Shown: piece after piece, positions 5,791 through 6,663 of the stretch
Numbering within the stretch: position 1 is the first letter of the stretch
Layout of the letters: each line of letters opens with the position of its first letter
Source: JBIYSM02 sp044759095
Lineage (GTDB): Bacteria; Bacillota; Bacilli; Brevibacillales; Brevibacillaceae
Length of the DNA: 6,663 nt
Reading direction: 5' to 3'
NCBI RefSeq assembly: GCF_044759095.2
Contig: NZ_JBIYSM020000083.1
Span: forward strand, 1-6,663
Position numbers and translations under genes: made by a program
Notes under the pieces: model-generated
What the model was told of the DNA's origin: nothing
Databases searched by the model: none
The model's input: only the letters and a program-made list of their open reading frames with translations

Positions 5791-6591
5791 TTGTATATTC
5801 TCCAACAATCTTTATTTTCCTTTGAAGAACTGCAAAAACTTGAGTCAAAAGAACGCTTACCCCTATTCTTTTCTGTATTAGATCTGCGTCCGTATGCAAA
5901 AGGATTAAGAAGTCCTTCGCCCCGAGGCGCAAAGGGGCACTGTCGGGAAGCGCTCTTGCGTGCCCTATTAGTGGCTCCTTTAGAAGGAATATCTGAGTTT
6001 ACTGACCTCCATCTAAGACTTGCCAATGATTTGCGTTTTCGTTACCAATGTGGCTTTCCTTTGGATCAACCTGCTCCATCGATTTCCACATTGAGTCGTA
6101 CCTTTCAACAGATAACGGAGAAGGGGATAGCCGAAAAGCTGTTTTACGATTTGGTCAAACAGTGTCGGGCAGAAGGAATCATCTCGGGAGCAACCGTTGC
6201 CATTGACAGCACAGCGATTGATGCGTATGAGAAAAAGCAACCAAAATCACGGTCCCAAGGTACAGGAAACTCCACCTGGGGAGCCAAGTTCGACTCCTTT
6301 GGCAATAAAAACACGTGGTTCGGTTACAAAATTCACCTGGCTGTAGACACAGATAGCGAATTGCCTGTTGCTGTGGAAGTCACTCCTGCTCACGTCAACG
6401 ATGGAGACATGGCTCCTCCTCTCATGACACAAGTGAACAACCAAGCCAAGGAGGTATGTAAAAATTACGTTATGGATGGTGGATACGACCATCTCAAGAA
6501 TTACGAAACGGCTCGTCAATACAAGGCACAAGCCATTATCCCGAATTTCGAAAGTACGTCAGATCAACGTATTCTTACACGTGAAATCTGA
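5791..6591 (+). pseudogene. Truncated DDE transposase, IS1182/ISBst12-like
   Basis: The N-terminal 266 residues of a DDE transposase remain. It starts at TTG 5791 after GAGGAAGG (5773-5780). The N-terminal DUF772-like helical DNA-binding region (about 20-115) includes REALLRALLVAPLEGISEFT and PSISTLSRTFQ. The RNase H-like core begins at VAIDSTAID with the first Asp, D139. The second Asp, D229, is in VMDGGYDHLK. The normal continuation after AQAII, leading to the domain with the catalytic Glu, is absent: the frame reads PNFESTSDQRILTREI and stops. Full-length relatives, as I recall, have more than 400 residues. None of the three forward frames to the window end restores a recognisable C-terminus, so this is a deletion or insertion junction, not a simple frameshift. 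It is almost certainly inactive. Confidence 0.85.
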
Positions 6592-6594
6592 CGT
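6556..6594. repeat. 9-bp inverted repeat at the transposase break
   Basis: ACGTCAGAT (6556-6564) and ATCTGACGT (6586-6594) are perfect inverted copies 21 nt apart. The right arm holds the TGA that ends the transposase frame. The left arm begins just past the point where the transposase stops resembling its family. Confidence 0.6.
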
Positions 6595-6597
6595 CTT

Positions 6598-6631
6598 TCA
6601 TTTTCATACAAGCTACTGGAAGAGAAAATGA
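6598..6631. repeat. 8-bp inverted repeat next to the transposase break
   Basis: TCATTTTC (6598-6605) and GAAAATGA (6624-6631) are perfect inverted copies 18 nt apart, starting 3 nt after the previous palindrome. No gene is visible from 6592 to the window end. Confidence 0.5.
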
Positions 6632-6663
6632 CAGAAATGGAGATACGATCCCCCTCCCCATCT

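Larger units (their letters stand above)
5690..6591 (+). mobile_element. Partial IS element, IS1182/ISBst12-like
   Basis: The element starts upstream of the transposase, probably near 5690-5700, where GGGTTTGCGAA and an A-run lead into palindromic sequence. That edge is approximate because the right end, needed to define terminal inverted repeats, is missing. The transposase breaks off near 6545-6590, so about one third of the coding region is lost or lies elsewhere. The fragment should not move by itself. Confidence 0.7.

Noticed and set aside
5724..6531. Minus-strand open frames opposite the transposase
   Set aside because: They are antisense to a clear DDE transposase frame and show no translation signals.
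1..6663. tRNA, rRNA or a known riboswitch class
   Set aside because: No cloverleaf with a T-loop motif, no rRNA-like stretch and no riboswitch core was seen by eye. Weakly conserved RNAs could be missed.

Overview
The window looks like chromosomal or accessory DNA of a spore-former-type Bacillota, most likely Paenibacillaceae or a Brevibacillus-like relative. The signs are purine-rich AGGAGG/GGAGGGG ribosome binding sites at almost every start, TTG start codons, moderate G+C, a 4HB-type chemoreceptor with HAMP and long signalling helices, and an IS1182/ISBst12-like transposase. The genus is inference. All credible genes are on the + strand.

Layout. (1) Positions 1-203 hold two near-identical 75-bp non-coding repeats with a 128-bp period. 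Each folds into a strong hairpin plus a short hairpin followed by T7, and a large imperfect palindrome lies between them. (2) Positions 296-2355 are a compact three-gene cassette: an unknown protein with a Cys/His-rich stretch, a small zinc-type aminopeptidase-like hydrolase without the usual inserted lid domain, and a second unknown protein preceded by a nine-codon mini-ORF. (3) Positions 2343-2882 look like gene debris: a frame-2 open stretch, an 85-residue beta-rich module of the kind found in phage tail or secreted proteins, and the first codons of a further gene that runs into a dispersed repeat. (4) Positions 2883-3458 encode a RimJ/RimL-like GNAT acetyltransferase, followed by a Rho-independent terminator. 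(5) Positions 3569-3877 are an intergenic region with a second copy of the dispersed repeat and a candidate promoter. (6) Positions 3878-5557 encode a complete methyl-accepting chemotaxis protein. (7) From about 5690 an IS element begins. Its transposase is complete at the N-terminus but ends early, next to two palindromes, and has lost the last catalytic region.

How the genes work together. Genes 1-3 are probably co-transcribed, but only the peptidase has a recognisable role. The acetyltransferase and the chemoreceptor look like independent units. The fragments, repeats and truncated IS suggest a region shaped by insertion and deletion. The most original material is the tandem structured repeat at the left edge, the unknown/peptidase/unknown cassette with its mini-ORF, and the repeat that cuts into a gene start near 2760. 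I saw no CRISPR array, rRNA or tRNA.
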